Assembly (NCBI RefSeq): GCF_001641615.1
Contig: NZ_LRRU01000004.1
Coordinates: 62,001 to 126,000 of the forward strand
From: Pseudoalteromonas gelatinilytica
GTDB lineage: Bacteria > Pseudomonadota > Gammaproteobacteria > Enterobacterales > Alteromonadaceae
Reading direction: 5' to 3'
Length of the DNA stretch: 64,000 nucleotides
A program made the translations under genes and the position numbers. Shown piece after piece: positions 29,028-38,064 of this stretch (position 1 is its first letter; every line of letters starts with the position of its first letter). The notes beneath the pieces are model-generated. The model saw only the letters and a program-made list of their open reading frames with translations, did not search any database and had not been told where the DNA came from.

Positions 29028-29750
29028 TTAATTGCGCCAGATCAAGCTCGCCATACGGCCTGTTTGTCCATCGCGTCGATAAGAGAAAAACTTTGATTTA
29101 TCAGTGACGGTACAGTGCTCACCACCGTGTATTTTGACCACGCCTAATTGTGCCAATTGCTGGCGTGCTAGTAAGTAGATATCAGCCAAGTATTTTTCAT
29201 GTTTAGCTGTAAAGGCTTGTTGATGCAGTGGGTTTTGCGAACAAAAACAGTCTTTTACTTCTTGCCCGACTTCAAATTGCGAAGGACCAATAGCAGGGCC
29301 TAACCAAGCAATAATATCGCTCGCTGGCGCTTGAAAATGCGAAACTGTGTTTGCCACTATACCTTGTGCTAAACCACGCCAGCCACCATGTACAGCGGCG
29401 ACTTCATCGCCTACACTCGAACAAAGTAGTACCGGCAAACAGTCTGCAGTCATTATAGCAAGCGGCTGCTTTACTAAACGGGTGTAGAGTGCATCAGCAG
29501 AGCGCACGAGACTTAAATCAGACTCTTCATCAATCACGACTACATCGCTGCTATGTGTTTGGTTTAACCACACAGCAGGGTTTGGCAGCTGATTTGTAAG
29601 TAACGCGCGATTTGCAAGCACGGCTTGCTCATCATCACCAACATGTAAACCCACATTAAAACTATCAAAGGGTGCAACTGATACACCGCCCTTTCGGGTC
29701 GTACTCAGTGCACTAACAGTGTTTGGGGCAGTCCATGCTGGTGTGATCAT
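29028..29750 (-). CDS. pgeF: Peptidoglycan editing factor PgeF (YfiH, multicopper oxidase fold)
   Basis: 240-residue protein of the YfiH/DUF152 family. It is known to hydrolyse UDP-MurNAc-L-Ser errors and, in relatives, to act on purine nucleosides. Metal-site residues are in place: His in LNQTHSSDVVV, Cys in MTADCLPVLL, and His in AAVHGGWRGLAQGIV. The C-terminal RRDGQTGRMASLIW is the conserved end. Lies between rluD and clpB with only a few bases to rluD. Confidence 0.95.
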   Translation of the reverse strand: MITPAWTAPNTVSALSTTRKGGVSVAPFDSFNVGLHVGDDEQAVLANRALLTNQLPNPAVWLNQTHSSDVVVIDEESDLSLVRSADALYTRLVKQPLAIMTADCLPVLLCSSVGDEVAAVHGGWRGLAQGIVANTVSHFQAPASDIIAWLGPAIGPSQFEVGQEVKDCFCSQNPLHQQAFTAKHEKYLADIYLLARQQLAQLGVVKIHGGEHCTVTDKSKFFSYRRDGQTGRMASLIWRN

Positions 29751-29755
29751 AACGC

Positions 29756-30733
29756 TTAAAACTCGATATTTGGGTTTGCTTTAGTATCAGCGCGTAATGC
29801 TTCTGTCATAGCTGCCATATCATCTGGAATAGGGGCTTGCCAGGTCATTAACTCACCCGTAATTGGGTGTGCAATTGATAGTTTTACAGCATGCAATGCT
29901 TGGCGTTTAAAGTCGCGTAGCATTTGAAACAGCTCTGGCGTCGCGCCTTTAGGCGGACGTGGGCGACCACCATACAGTTGATCGCCAACTAATGGGTGGT
30001 TTAAATAAGCCATGTGTACACGGATTTGGTGAGTACGGCCTGTTTCTAGACGTAAACGTAAGCGTGTATGTGCACGGAATTTTTCTGCAACACGATAATG
30101 CGTAACCGCTGGTTTGCCCATTTCATGCACGGCCATGTGAGTACGCTTTGTTGCATGACGACCAATTGGTTTTTCAACCATGCCACCAGCAGTCATTGTG
30201 CCATTACAAATTGCTTCGTATTCACGGGTGAAGTTTTCACGCTTTTGTAGCGCAGACACTAAATGTGTTTGTGCCGGAATTGTTTTCGCCACCACCATTA
30301 AACCAGTGGTGTCTTTATCTAGACGATGCACAATACCCGCACGAGGTACATTAATAATATCAGGATAATGGTGCAGTAAAGCATTTAATACCGTGCCATC
30401 TGGGTTACCCGCACCTGGATGAACGACTAATCCCATTGGTTTATTAATTACCAAAATATCATCGTCTTCATAAACGATGTTTAATTTGATATTTTGTGCC
30501 TCATATTCACGAGGGGCTTCGATGGTTGTTTCTACACTCACCATTTCGCCACCGAGTAGTTTTTCGCGCGGTGTGTTTAATATTTCACCGTTTACAGTGA
30601 TTTTATCATCCAAAATCCACGTTTTTATACGTGATCGAGAATAATCAGGGAACAATTGCGCTAATACTTGGTCTAGACGTTTACCGCCAAGGTCAATTGG
30701 AACCTCGGCTTGGAGAGAAATTTGCTCTGACAT
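29756..30733 (-). CDS. rluD: 23S rRNA pseudouridine synthase RluD
   Basis: 325-residue enzyme forming pseudouridines in helix 69 of 23S rRNA (1911, 1915 and 1917 in E. coli). An N-terminal S4 domain (GKRLDQVLAQLFPDYSRSRI) precedes the catalytic domain. The catalytic Asp is in GIVHRLDKDTTGLMVVAKT; the RTHQIRVHMAYLNHPLVGD segment also matches. Divergent from bamD and upstream of pgeF and clpB, as in E. coli. Confidence 0.97.
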   Translation of the reverse strand: MSEQISLQAEVPIDLGGKRLDQVLAQLFPDYSRSRIKTWILDDKITVNGEILNTPREKLLGGEMVSVETTIEAPREYEAQNIKLNIVYEDDDILVINKPMGLVVHPGAGNPDGTVLNALLHHYPDIINVPRAGIVHRLDKDTTGLMVVAKTIPAQTHLVSALQKRENFTREYEAICNGTMTAGGMVEKPIGRHATKRTHMAVHEMGKPAVTHYRVAEKFRAHTRLRLRLETGRTHQIRVHMAYLNHPLVGDQLYGGRPRPPKGATPELFQMLRDFKRQALHAVKLSIAHPITGELMTWQAPIPDDMAAMTEALRADTKANPNIEF

Positions 30734-30862
30734 TAGTAACTTTACCCAATTTACCAGTGCAAGCTGTGCTCGACTGGGTTAGAATCGCTTTAATATAATA
30801 CGTATAGTTTACTCGGTTTTCCTCACTTGGCCTAGCCGAAGACATCGAAGGTAAGAAATAAA

Positions 30863-31621
30863 ATGATAAATAAAATAGGGAAACGTGCGTTCGCCATAGT
30901 TTTTTCAGTATCTGTACTTGGTTTAGGTGCCTGTTCATCAGCACCCGATCAAGAAGATATCCAACGCGTTCCTAATAAATCTGCGCAAGCTTTATATGAA
31001 GATGCAAAACAAACATTAGATTCTGGCTTATATGCCCGTGCAATTGAGCTATTAAGCGCTATTGATTCTCGCTACCCTTTTGGTCCTTTATCAAAACAAG
31101 TACAAATGGACTTAGTGTATGCGCATTATCAAGCAGGTAATACTGAGCAAGCACTCGCAACAATCGACCGTTTTATTCGCTTAAACCCAAACCATAAAGA
31201 CTTAGACTACATGTACTACATGCGTGGCTTGGTAAACATCAAAGCGGATGAAAACGCATTCCAAGAATATTTTGGAGTAGACCGTGCTGACAGAGATGCA
31301 AACCGTACTCGTGTCGCATTTACAGACTTATCAACGCTATTAAAACGTTTTCCTAACAGTGCCTACGCACCAGAAGCGAAAAAACGTTTAGTGTGGCTAC
31401 TGAATAAAATGGCTCGCTATGAGTTAAAAGTTGCTGAATACTACTATGAGCGTGAGGCATACCTTGCTGCAGCAAACCGTGGTAAATACGTGGTTGAGCA
31501 CTACTCACAAAGTAGCTACCTTGATCAAGCACTTGAGATCATGGAAAAAAGCTACAACAAGCTTGGTTTACCTGAGCTAAGTGAACACGCTAAAGCAACA
31601 CGTGAAGCTAATAAGCGTTAA
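30863..31621 (+). CDS. bamD: Outer membrane assembly lipoprotein BamD (YfiO)
   Basis: 252-residue essential lipoprotein of the Bam complex. Lipobox LGAC at about residue 24, then five TPR-like helical pairs: SAQALYEDAKQTLDSGLYAR, DLVYAHYQAGNTEQALATID and the C-terminal YNKLGLPELSEHA. The family segment RYPFGPLSKQVQMDL is nearly invariant. Divergent from rluD, and bamE is at 4332. Confidence 0.97.
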   Translation: MINKIGKRAFAIVFSVSVLGLGACSSAPDQEDIQRVPNKSAQALYEDAKQTLDSGLYARAIELLSAIDSRYPFGPLSKQVQMDLVYAHYQAGNTEQALATIDRFIRLNPNHKDLDYMYYMRGLVNIKADENAFQEYFGVDRADRDANRTRVAFTDLSTLLKRFPNSAYAPEAKKRLVWLLNKMARYELKVAEYYYEREAYLAAANRGKYVVEHYSQSSYLDQALEIMEKSYNKLGLPELSEHAKATREANKR

Positions 31622-31635
31622 AATAGACTAAAAGC

Positions 31636-31664
31636 AAAAAGGCGCCTGAGGCGCCTTTTTTAAT
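31636..31664. terminator. Bidirectional terminator between bamD and glnB
   Basis: AAAAGGCGCC / GGCGCCTTTT stem with TGA loop and T run. Confidence 0.92.
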
Positions 31665-31679
31665 GTTTGTGGATTAGTA

Positions 31680-32054
<375 letters not shown>

Positions 32055-32156
32055 TTAGACAATCCCATTGCTGATGGCAAACAAAGCTATGAATTACGGT
32101 GATTAAATCAGCAATCATGATATTATTAAACAAAGTGATTCAAAATAGAGACAACA

Positions 32157-32705
32157 ATGAAATCATTACAACGAGGTTTTACATTATTGGAACTGATGGT
32201 CACGCTTGCCATTGTTGGTATAGTTGCCGTTATCGCTCTTTGGGATAGCTCTGACATGCTAGAAAGTGACCGCGCCGAAAGCTATTTATTAGAGTTAAAA
32301 CGCACACTCAGTTTTGCACGCGCAAAAGCAACAAGTAGTGATGCAATTATTGTTGTTTGCAGTGGTAACACCAACAGTATTGAAACCAACATACGCACTC
32401 GTTGTTTATTAAATTGGGATAATGGCAGCGTTTTTGTGTTCTTTGATTCAAACCAAAATGGTGTTTACAACCCCAACGTAGGCGATGTCATTTTAAGAGT
32501 CATGGAAGAAGTTCCAGAGAATAGTCAGTTAAATTTCACTGGTGATAATTCTATTATTTTTGATACCAGCGGTATGCTCTCGTCAAGTCAAGGAACGTTT
32601 ACTTACTGCCCTTCAAAAGCCGATAACGATAATAACAAACAACTAGAAGTATTTACCTCAGGGACTGCTTTATATATTGGCACTACGACAGATGTATGTA
32701 ATTAA
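32157..32705 (+). CDS. fimT: Minor type IV pilin, FimT/FimU (GspH-like), copy 1
   Basis: 182-residue pseudopilin. A short basic leader ends in RG, and the PilD cleavage site RG|FTLLELMVTLAI, with Phe+1 and Glu+5, is canonical. A hydrophobic helix follows, then a GspH beta domain with paired cysteines (IVVCSG and TRCLLNWDNG) and a C-terminal Cys motif. FimT/FimU joins the minor-pilin tip complex that primes pilus assembly; some FimT proteins bind DNA for uptake. Transcribed towards pilE and followed 72 bases later by a paralogue. A symbol of fimU would be equally fair. Confidence 0.85.
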   Translation: MKSLQRGFTLLELMVTLAIVGIVAVIALWDSSDMLESDRAESYLLELKRTLSFARAKATSSDAIIVVCSGNTNSIETNIRTRCLLNWDNGSVFVFFDSNQNGVYNPNVGDVILRVMEEVPENSQLNFTGDNSIIFDTSGMLSSSQGTFTYCPSKADNDNNKQLEVFTSGTALYIGTTTDVCN

Positions 32706-32777
32706 GCTTTGTAAATTGACAGCCCACACTCTCGAATTATAGTTAAATAAACAGTCGCTATTTTGGAGTCTTCAAGG

Positions 32778-33317
32778 ATGAAGGCACTTACAACTCTGCG
32801 CAGCCTCAACGGAGCGACGTTAATTGAAAGCCTAATAGTGTTATCAATTTTATCACTCCTGCTGCATTTCGCCTTATTTGAATATAAGCCACTTCTGGCC
32901 AAAAACCGTTTAGATAGCAACATGCATACGGTAAAAAGAGCGCTTCAATTTACTCGCCTCAAAGCGCAAACAAATGATGCCCATGTCACCTTTTGCGCGT
33001 TAAAAAACAATCGTTGCAACAAGGAAGTATGGCATAAATCTTTAACTGTTTTTGTTGATAAAGGTGAGCTTGGTGTATTTGAAAGTGGTGATTCCAAATT
33101 AATGGAAATCGAAGCGATTAATAAATTTGATATGCTGACTTATCCACGTCATTCAGTCACATTTAGCCCATCAGGTATGCCGATGGGGCTAGGTAACGGG
33201 AAATTTATCTATTGTCCAGAATATAGTAAAGCACGCCTCAAAGGGCTTGCTATAAGCGTTAGTCCAATTGGACGGGTCAGGTTAATTGATACTGATAAAT
33301 GCCAAACTGATAATTGA
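32778..33317 (+). CDS. Minor type IV pilin, FimT/GspH-like, copy 2
   Basis: 179-residue pseudopilin related to the gene before it. The leader ends in NG and the mature protein would begin ATLIESLIVLSIL: Glu+5 is kept but Phe+1 is replaced by Ala. The C-terminal half shares the FIYCPE motif with the TYCPSK of copy 1 and ends in a Cys motif (DTDKC). ATG 32778 has GGAG 9 bases upstream; the frame is also open from a TTG at 32763. It ends 6 bases before the convergent pilE stop with no terminator between. Probably a second minor pilin specialised within the tip complex. Confidence 0.8.
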   Translation: MKALTTLRSLNGATLIESLIVLSILSLLLHFALFEYKPLLAKNRLDSNMHTVKRALQFTRLKAQTNDAHVTFCALKNNRCNKEVWHKSLTVFVDKGELGVFESGDSKLMEIEAINKFDMLTYPRHSVTFSPSGMPMGLGNGKFIYCPEYSKARLKGLAISVSPIGRVRLIDTDKCQTDN

Positions 33318-33323
33318 TAAAGC

Positions 33324-33749
33324 TTATTTACCCCAACATGTGCTTGAATCAGCAGACCCTGTTGATGTTTTTAAACCCGTATCAGATATAGATAATGTTT
33401 TACACTCGGTATCTTGTAACGGTGGGCCTGATTTAGGTGTTGCTTTAAATGCAAATGTACCCGCACTATTGTCTACTTCTACAGTGATCGTATAAAAGTT
33501 ACTTTCTGTAGAACTAGAAACACCTAAATCAGCAATTGCGCTTGTATATTCACGATTATCGACAAAGTATTGCTCTTGTTTATTAGCTGCATCTAATAAC
33601 GAAGTAATTGCCTCTGTTCGCGCTGTACGTTTTACGTGCTCAAAATAACTAGGAATAGCAATGCTCGCGATAATCCCTAATATAGCTACGGTAATCATCA
33701 GCTCGATTAGCGTAAAACCATTATGATCCTTTGTTCTTATAAAGTTCAT
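33324..33749 (-). CDS. pilE: Minor type IV pilin PilE
   Basis: 141-residue pilin. Leader to HNG, then cleavage site G|FTLIELMITVAILGIIASIA with Phe+1 and Glu+5, and the alpha-1 helix. The globular part has TARTEAITSLLDAANKQEQY, typical of the P. aeruginosa PilE and PilA-like group, and two Cys (TECKTL and STCWGK) that would form the D-region disulfide. It closes the pilV-to-pilE cluster and is separated from the PilY1 gene by a strong stem-loop. Could be named by the major-pilin-like family, but size and context favour minor pilin PilE. Confidence 0.88.
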   Translation of the reverse strand: MNFIRTKDHNGFTLIELMITVAILGIIASIAIPSYFEHVKRTARTEAITSLLDAANKQEQYFVDNREYTSAIADLGVSSSTESNFYTITVEVDNSAGTFAFKATPKSGPPLQDTECKTLSISDTGLKTSTGSADSSTCWGK

Positions 33750-33858
33750 AGTTTAAAAACCTATATAGTTGTTTTTAGAGGAGTTACCTCTCATTGTTCT
33801 CATCATAGATGCCTAACAATAATTATGCAATTAAGCCGGGTATTCAAATAGCAGTACA

Positions 33859-33887
33859 TGCTCTGCCTTAACATGTAAGGCAGAGCA
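33859..33887 (-). terminator. Strong stem-loop between pilY1 (second copy) and pilE
   Basis: Twelve-base perfect stem TGCTCTGCCTTA / TAAGGCAGAGCA with ACATG loop. pilE runs in the same direction as the PilY1 gene, but the stem lies after the PilY1 stop and before the start of pilE. No T run follows on either strand, so it may be an mRNA-stabilising or attenuating hairpin and not a full terminator. Confidence 0.5.
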
Positions 33888-33900
33888 GTCGCTTAATCCA

Positions 33901-36900
33901 TTATTGGCTATTATCGTTTATCTCTTGCTTATAGATGAAGGTTTGCTGTGTTTTAAAACCAAAGCCAATTGGCACTGCATCACTAACTAGTTTAATTTTA
34001 CCGTCTTCGATGACTAAACCAGGGCCTTGGATCTCTTGTACTTTCAGTGGGTTTTGCTCACCTTTAATACCTGGACCTATAGTTAAAAACTGGCTTTGTT
34101 CTTTAACCTTTTCATCGGTGTTGTCATCACAATAACCATCGCTATTACCATCTACACAGCTGTCACCTACACCAAAATAAAGTTGAGGCGTATCTGGCAC
34201 ATCATTCGAGGTGGTAAATTTTAAGCTGTCATACACCTTTGTACCGTAATGTAAGTGGAAAGCATATAAACTTCCTGAGCCGCCCGTCAGTGAGCACTGA
34301 TTAGCCGTTTCTGTCGCTGAAGCAGGCGTATACGTGGTGAAATAAGCAACACCGCCAATCACAGTGCTTGCTGCAAGGGATTTTTCACCAGCAGAAGATA
34401 AGTTGTAATACCAACCATGATACTCACCTAACTCAATTTCTAAATCGGTAAATTTATCCACGTCGTCCAGTGCATTGCCAAATGGATCAGAATCCATATT
34501 CATCAAGTCAGCTTGTGTAATGGTTGCTGGTACATCATTACCTAAAAAAGGCTGAGTAACTGTATTGATATCACGGATCATGAACAGCTGATCATTAGTG
34601 ACTGTACCGGTTGGTTTAGAACGGTTACCACTGCCTATCAGCACAGCATCAAATGGTGTATCAATACGGGTAGTTACTGCCTTCCCATCAACCGTTGTTT
34701 CTGAAACTTTGCTAAACATGGTTCTAGCAATCAAAGGCTTATAGAAGAAACGGCGATCTTGCGTTGAAAGCGCACTCCCTAAACTTGCTAATTTAAAATG
34801 TGTCCATGGGTTTTCTGAATCTGTTGGGCTATCAGAAGGCATATCAACACGCCACACATCACCGCCCGTATCCGTTGCATATAGCCTATCAATGTAACCA
34901 TCATAGTCAGAATCTAAGATACTGATATCTGACGCGATACTATGTTTTCCTAAAAAGCCATTCTCACTCGGCGTTAATGCCCACACTTTTTTGCCTGTTT
35001 GCGCATCAACAATAAAAATACCTCTACCATGAGAATCATCAGTACGAATAACATTGTCTTTGTTAGTATCGTAACCAGCACCAAAAATAAGCACAGGTCT
35101 GTCTTTATAACCATCTAGATTCACATAAGTAACTGAAGGTTTAGACCAGGTTTGCCCTAATTCTTTAAAGTCACCTGTGCCACCTACAATTGGCTGATCC
35201 CACAGCAGACTTGGTGAGTCTGGGTTAGTTATATCGAGTCCGTAGTAGTAATTACCACCGCGTCTTAGGCCAAAGAATGCCCAAACACGGTCTGATCCAT
35301 TTACAATGCCATCACTATTTTTATCATCAAAAAATACAGAGATTGGCCCGTCAACACCATAAACCTTGGTATCTGCTTGGTTATCACGAAGTGGCTTTAT
35401 TATTTTATACAAGCTTCGAGGGATAAACGCCCAGCTTTCGCTCAGTACATCGTTTTTATCTTGGAACATATGCAAGTATCCTGCATTAGTACCAATTAAA
35501 ACTCGGATATCATCATTACCATAGTCAATTGTTACAGGTTTTGAATGTAGTGGATCACCGAAGATGTCTTTACGCGAATCCGTTGTCGATCCATCTTTGT
35601 CTTCATCATCAATATCTAGGCCTCTTGACCAGTTAATAAGGTCTTCAACTTCATCCGGATCAGCTTCAAAATCAACGGCAGCCTTGGCTATAGTTCCGTA
35701 ATGGAACACTACCCGATAACGGGTAAAGTTAAGCATGCGGCCGTTGACATTTGTTAGTACTTTGCGTCCTTCATTTGGCACGCTCGAAGAGTTAGATAAA
35801 TACAGGTTTACACCACCTAACTCAACTGAATTACCATCAGCGCTCTCACCGCTAGGCAGCCAAAAAGTTTTTGCATCTTTATCAATTAAACCATCTTCAT
35901 TGAGAGCTTGCTTACCATCTCTATCGGTAATTTGGTCGCCAGATACTTTTAGCTTTTTCAGATTTCCACGCCAACGAGCACCTGTTTTAGGGTAAAACAT
36001 CGCATAATAAATCGATTCGCGACTACGAGTTTGGTCAACATTGTTACTTGCAATTGATGGTGCCGTGAACGTATCGTTCACTTCTCGAATTTGAGTAATG
36101 GTATTTTTAAGGGCCTCAGAAAGTTGTTCTGCAGTATTAGCATGAAGGTACTTACCACCACCTTCTGCTGCCGTTTCAGATAGTAAGCGCTTACCATTAT
36201 CACTCATACCACTACCAAAACCTATGGTATAAACTCGTCCTGTTTCGTGAATATCAGTCGTCGTTGGCCTTAAATCCACCTCAACATCATCAGTACCGTG
36301 AATAACTTTTGCGAGCTTATGTAAATACACACCAGCAATTTTATCATCATCACTTAAATAGCTACCAAAGTACGACTTGTGTAATGCACTAATATTAGAG
36401 TCCTGTTCATTATCAGAGCCAGCCGACGGGTCACCATCAGTCATATAGATAATATTTACTGAATTATCACAGCGTTTTACTTCTTCTGAATTATCAAATG
36501 GTGAAATATAGGAATAGGTATACTCAATACGTGGCTCGTACCAACAAACTTTACTCCAACCTTTACCAGAGCAGACTCGCACTGATGTTGTATAAGGCGT
36601 GCCTCTTTCTATTGTAGTATCACGAAGAGCAGCATTAACCTTTTCGCCGTAGAAGAGACTTTGCCCTGTTATATAAAGATAAGCTTCCCATAGCGTTTCG
36701 GTCAGTGGTGTCCCGCCATCGGCAGGAAGACCCGCAATTGTGGTTTTCAAGGCCGATATTTGTGAACCAATGCCAGCTAGCACATAGCCACCATTAGTGC
36801 TATTAAAACGCATTAAGCCAAAATCGATGTCATCGTTACCATCAACCAATTTAGTAATAGCGTCTTGTGCAACCCCTAGGCGACTATCTGAACATGGGAT

Positions 36901-37110
36901 ATATAAACCATTTGAGAAGCCACAGCTGTTACCAGAGCTGGTTGAAAATGCCATACTACCTGAGGTATCGAAAACTATAAGAACTCGGGGTTTTTCGTCC
37001 AAGTTAACATTGTGGTTTACATATAACTCAATATCTTCGGCGTGGCCCAAAAAACTAATGACTGCTAATGAAGATAGCAGTATTCGTTGAGTAATTTTTT
37101 CTATATTCAT
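33901..37110 (-). CDS. pilY1: Type IV pilus tip adhesin PilY1, downstream copy
   Basis: 1069-residue secreted PilY1/PilC protein. Signal peptide ends near LGHAED. An N-terminal von Willebrand A domain (about 40-370) has a complete MIDAS: DTSGSM, Thr in GGTPLTETL, and MTDGDP. It carries a Cys-containing insert (VRVCSGKGWSKVCW) absent from the upstream copy. The C-terminal beta-propeller (about 500-1000) contains a calcium loop DKNSDGIVNGSD and other acidic loops (DEDKDG, DSDYDGYIDR, DGNSDGYCDD). PilY1 sits at the pilus tip, regulates retraction in a Ca2+-dependent way and mediates surface sensing. Start ATG 37110 with GGAG 6 bases upstream; the GTG at 37122 is less likely. Immediately follows a pilX gene. 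Confidence 0.92.
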   Translation of the reverse strand: MNIEKITQRILLSSLAVISFLGHAEDIELYVNHNVNLDEKPRVLIVFDTSGSMAFSTSSGNSCGFSNGLYIPCSDSRLGVAQDAITKLVDGNDDIDFGLMRFNSTNGGYVLAGIGSQISALKTTIAGLPADGGTPLTETLWEAYLYITGQSLFYGEKVNAALRDTTIERGTPYTTSVRVCSGKGWSKVCWYEPRIEYTYSYISPFDNSEEVKRCDNSVNIIYMTDGDPSAGSDNEQDSNISALHKSYFGSYLSDDDKIAGVYLHKLAKVIHGTDDVEVDLRPTTTDIHETGRVYTIGFGSGMSDNGKRLLSETAAEGGGKYLHANTAEQLSEALKNTITQIREVNDTFTAPSIASNNVDQTRSRESIYYAMFYPKTGARWRGNLKKLKVSGDQITDRDGKQALNEDGLIDKDAKTFWLPSGESADGNSVELGGVNLYLSNSSSVPNEGRKVLTNVNGRMLNFTRYRVVFHYGTIAKAAVDFEADPDEVEDLINWSRGLDIDDEDKDGSTTDSRKDIFGDPLHSKPVTIDYGNDDIRVLIGTNAGYLHMFQDKNDVLSESWAFIPRSLYKIIKPLRDNQADTKVYGVDGPISVFFDDKNSDGIVNGSDRVWAFFGLRRGGNYYYGLDITNPDSPSLLWDQPIVGGTGDFKELGQTWSKPSVTYVNLDGYKDRPVLIFGAGYDTNKDNVIRTDDSHGRGIFIVDAQTGKKVWALTPSENGFLGKHSIASDISILDSDYDGYIDRLYATDTGGDVWRVDMPSDSPTDSENPWTHFKLASLGSALSTQDRRFFYKPLIARTMFSKVSETTVDGKAVTTRIDTPFDAVLIGSGNRSKPTGTVTNDQLFMIRDINTVTQPFLGNDVPATITQADLMNMDSDPFGNALDDVDKFTDLEIELGEYHGWYYNLSSAGEKSLAASTVIGGVAYFTTYTPASATETANQCSLTGGSGSLYAFHLHYGTKVYDSLKFTTSNDVPDTPQLYFGVGDSCVDGNSDGYCDDNTDEKVKEQSQFLTIGPGIKGEQNPLKVQEIQGPGLVIEDGKIKLVSDAVPIGFGFKTQQTFIYKQEINDNSQ

Positions 37111-37121
37111 CACTTTCTCCA

Positions 37122-37634
37122 CTAACCGCCCGTATTTAGGCTAGCCATTTCTTGGGCAACACCTGTGCTGATCGTTAAGGTATGTTTACTCTTAGTGCCA
37201 TAAGTAATCGTTGTATCGACTTGGACCATGTTACAAGACACACCAGCAGTGAAGTTAAATTTACGTGGGCAAGGTAAATCTAGCGCACCATTATTTAAAT
37301 TTGTCATAGTGTTAGATGCGCCATCCATATCCCCCATGCCATAACCGCCTTCAGGTATTTCAGATGCTTTCATTAAAAAAGCACTGTTGCCACCTGCTGC
37401 AGCTTCATTAGCGATAACTTTTTGCACCGTACCAATTAAGCTATTTTCTGCCGTTTCACGCTCTTGCGCTGAGTTCGTTATTTTAATATCTACACTGCTG
37501 CTGTTCATTAAGGTCACTGCAATACCAGTCACCGCAACAACCATTATTAGTGCAATAATCAAAACAACACCTTTTTGTTTGTGCATACTTGAAACACTGT
37601 GTTTTACATTTTGATTAATTTGATAGTTTTCCAT
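37122..37634 (-). CDS. pilX: Minor type IV pilin PilX, downstream copy
   Basis: 170-residue PilX. A leader of about 21 residues ends in HKQKG and the mature helix begins VVLIIALIMVVAVTGIAVTL, lacking Glu+5, as usual in PilX/GspK-type pilins that cap the fibre. SSVDIKITNSAQERETAEN follows and matches the upstream pilX closely. The C-terminal THxLTISTG-type end (KHTLTISTGVAQEM) is shared too. AAGG lies 6 bases before the ATG. Its stop almost touches the PilY1 gene, so pilX and pilY1 form a two-gene unit. Confidence 0.85.
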   Translation of the reverse strand: MENYQINQNVKHSVSSMHKQKGVVLIIALIMVVAVTGIAVTLMNSSSVDIKITNSAQERETAENSLIGTVQKVIANEAAAGGNSAFLMKASEIPEGGYGMGDMDGASNTMTNLNNGALDLPCPRKFNFTAGVSCNMVQVDTTITYGTKSKHTLTISTGVAQEMASLNTGG

Positions 37635-38064
37635 AGCAAACCTTCGCGTGATATTTCATCTACATTTCGCCTAGTAATAATTTAAGTCAGCATAAAAAGA
37701 CAGGTAAAAAGTGTTTTTAAATTTAAAACATACAACCAATTCAGGCTAACCAATAAGTATTATAATAAATATACAATATCATTCCACTTATTTATTAAAA
37801 TATTTACCAATTAAAAACAAGAAACCAGATAAGAATAAAGAAATAAAAGCCATTAAAAATCAAATAATTAACAGCAGGGGAAAGAGAGGCGTAAAAAGCG
37901 ATTTATATACAATAAGTTAATTGTAAATATTTCAAGACAACATTATAAAAAATATATAAATAAAGGCAGCGCACAGTAAAAACAAATAAAAATATCAACC
38001 CAGAAGAACTGGGTTGAAAAAGAAGGATTCAGTTAAAATTAAAATAAAATAACAAATCAGTTAA
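37635..38064. other. 430-base A+T-rich gap between the two pilX-pilY1 pairs
   Basis: No open frame of note on either strand; the sequence is dominated by A and T, with long A tracts. It contains the terminator listed next and a TATAAT on the minus strand (37759-37764), without a good -35. It presumably holds a separate promoter for the downstream pair. Confidence 0.55.
37990..38018 (-). terminator. Terminator after pilY1, upstream copy
   Basis: CAACCCAG / CTGGGTTG stem with AAGAA loop (37996-38016); on the minus strand it is followed by ATATTTTTATTTG. It would separate the two pilX-pilY1 units. Confidence 0.6.

Noticed and set aside
32702..32923. Minus-strand frame across the two fimT-like genes
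   Set aside because: Shadow of conserved pilin coding sequence with no domain.
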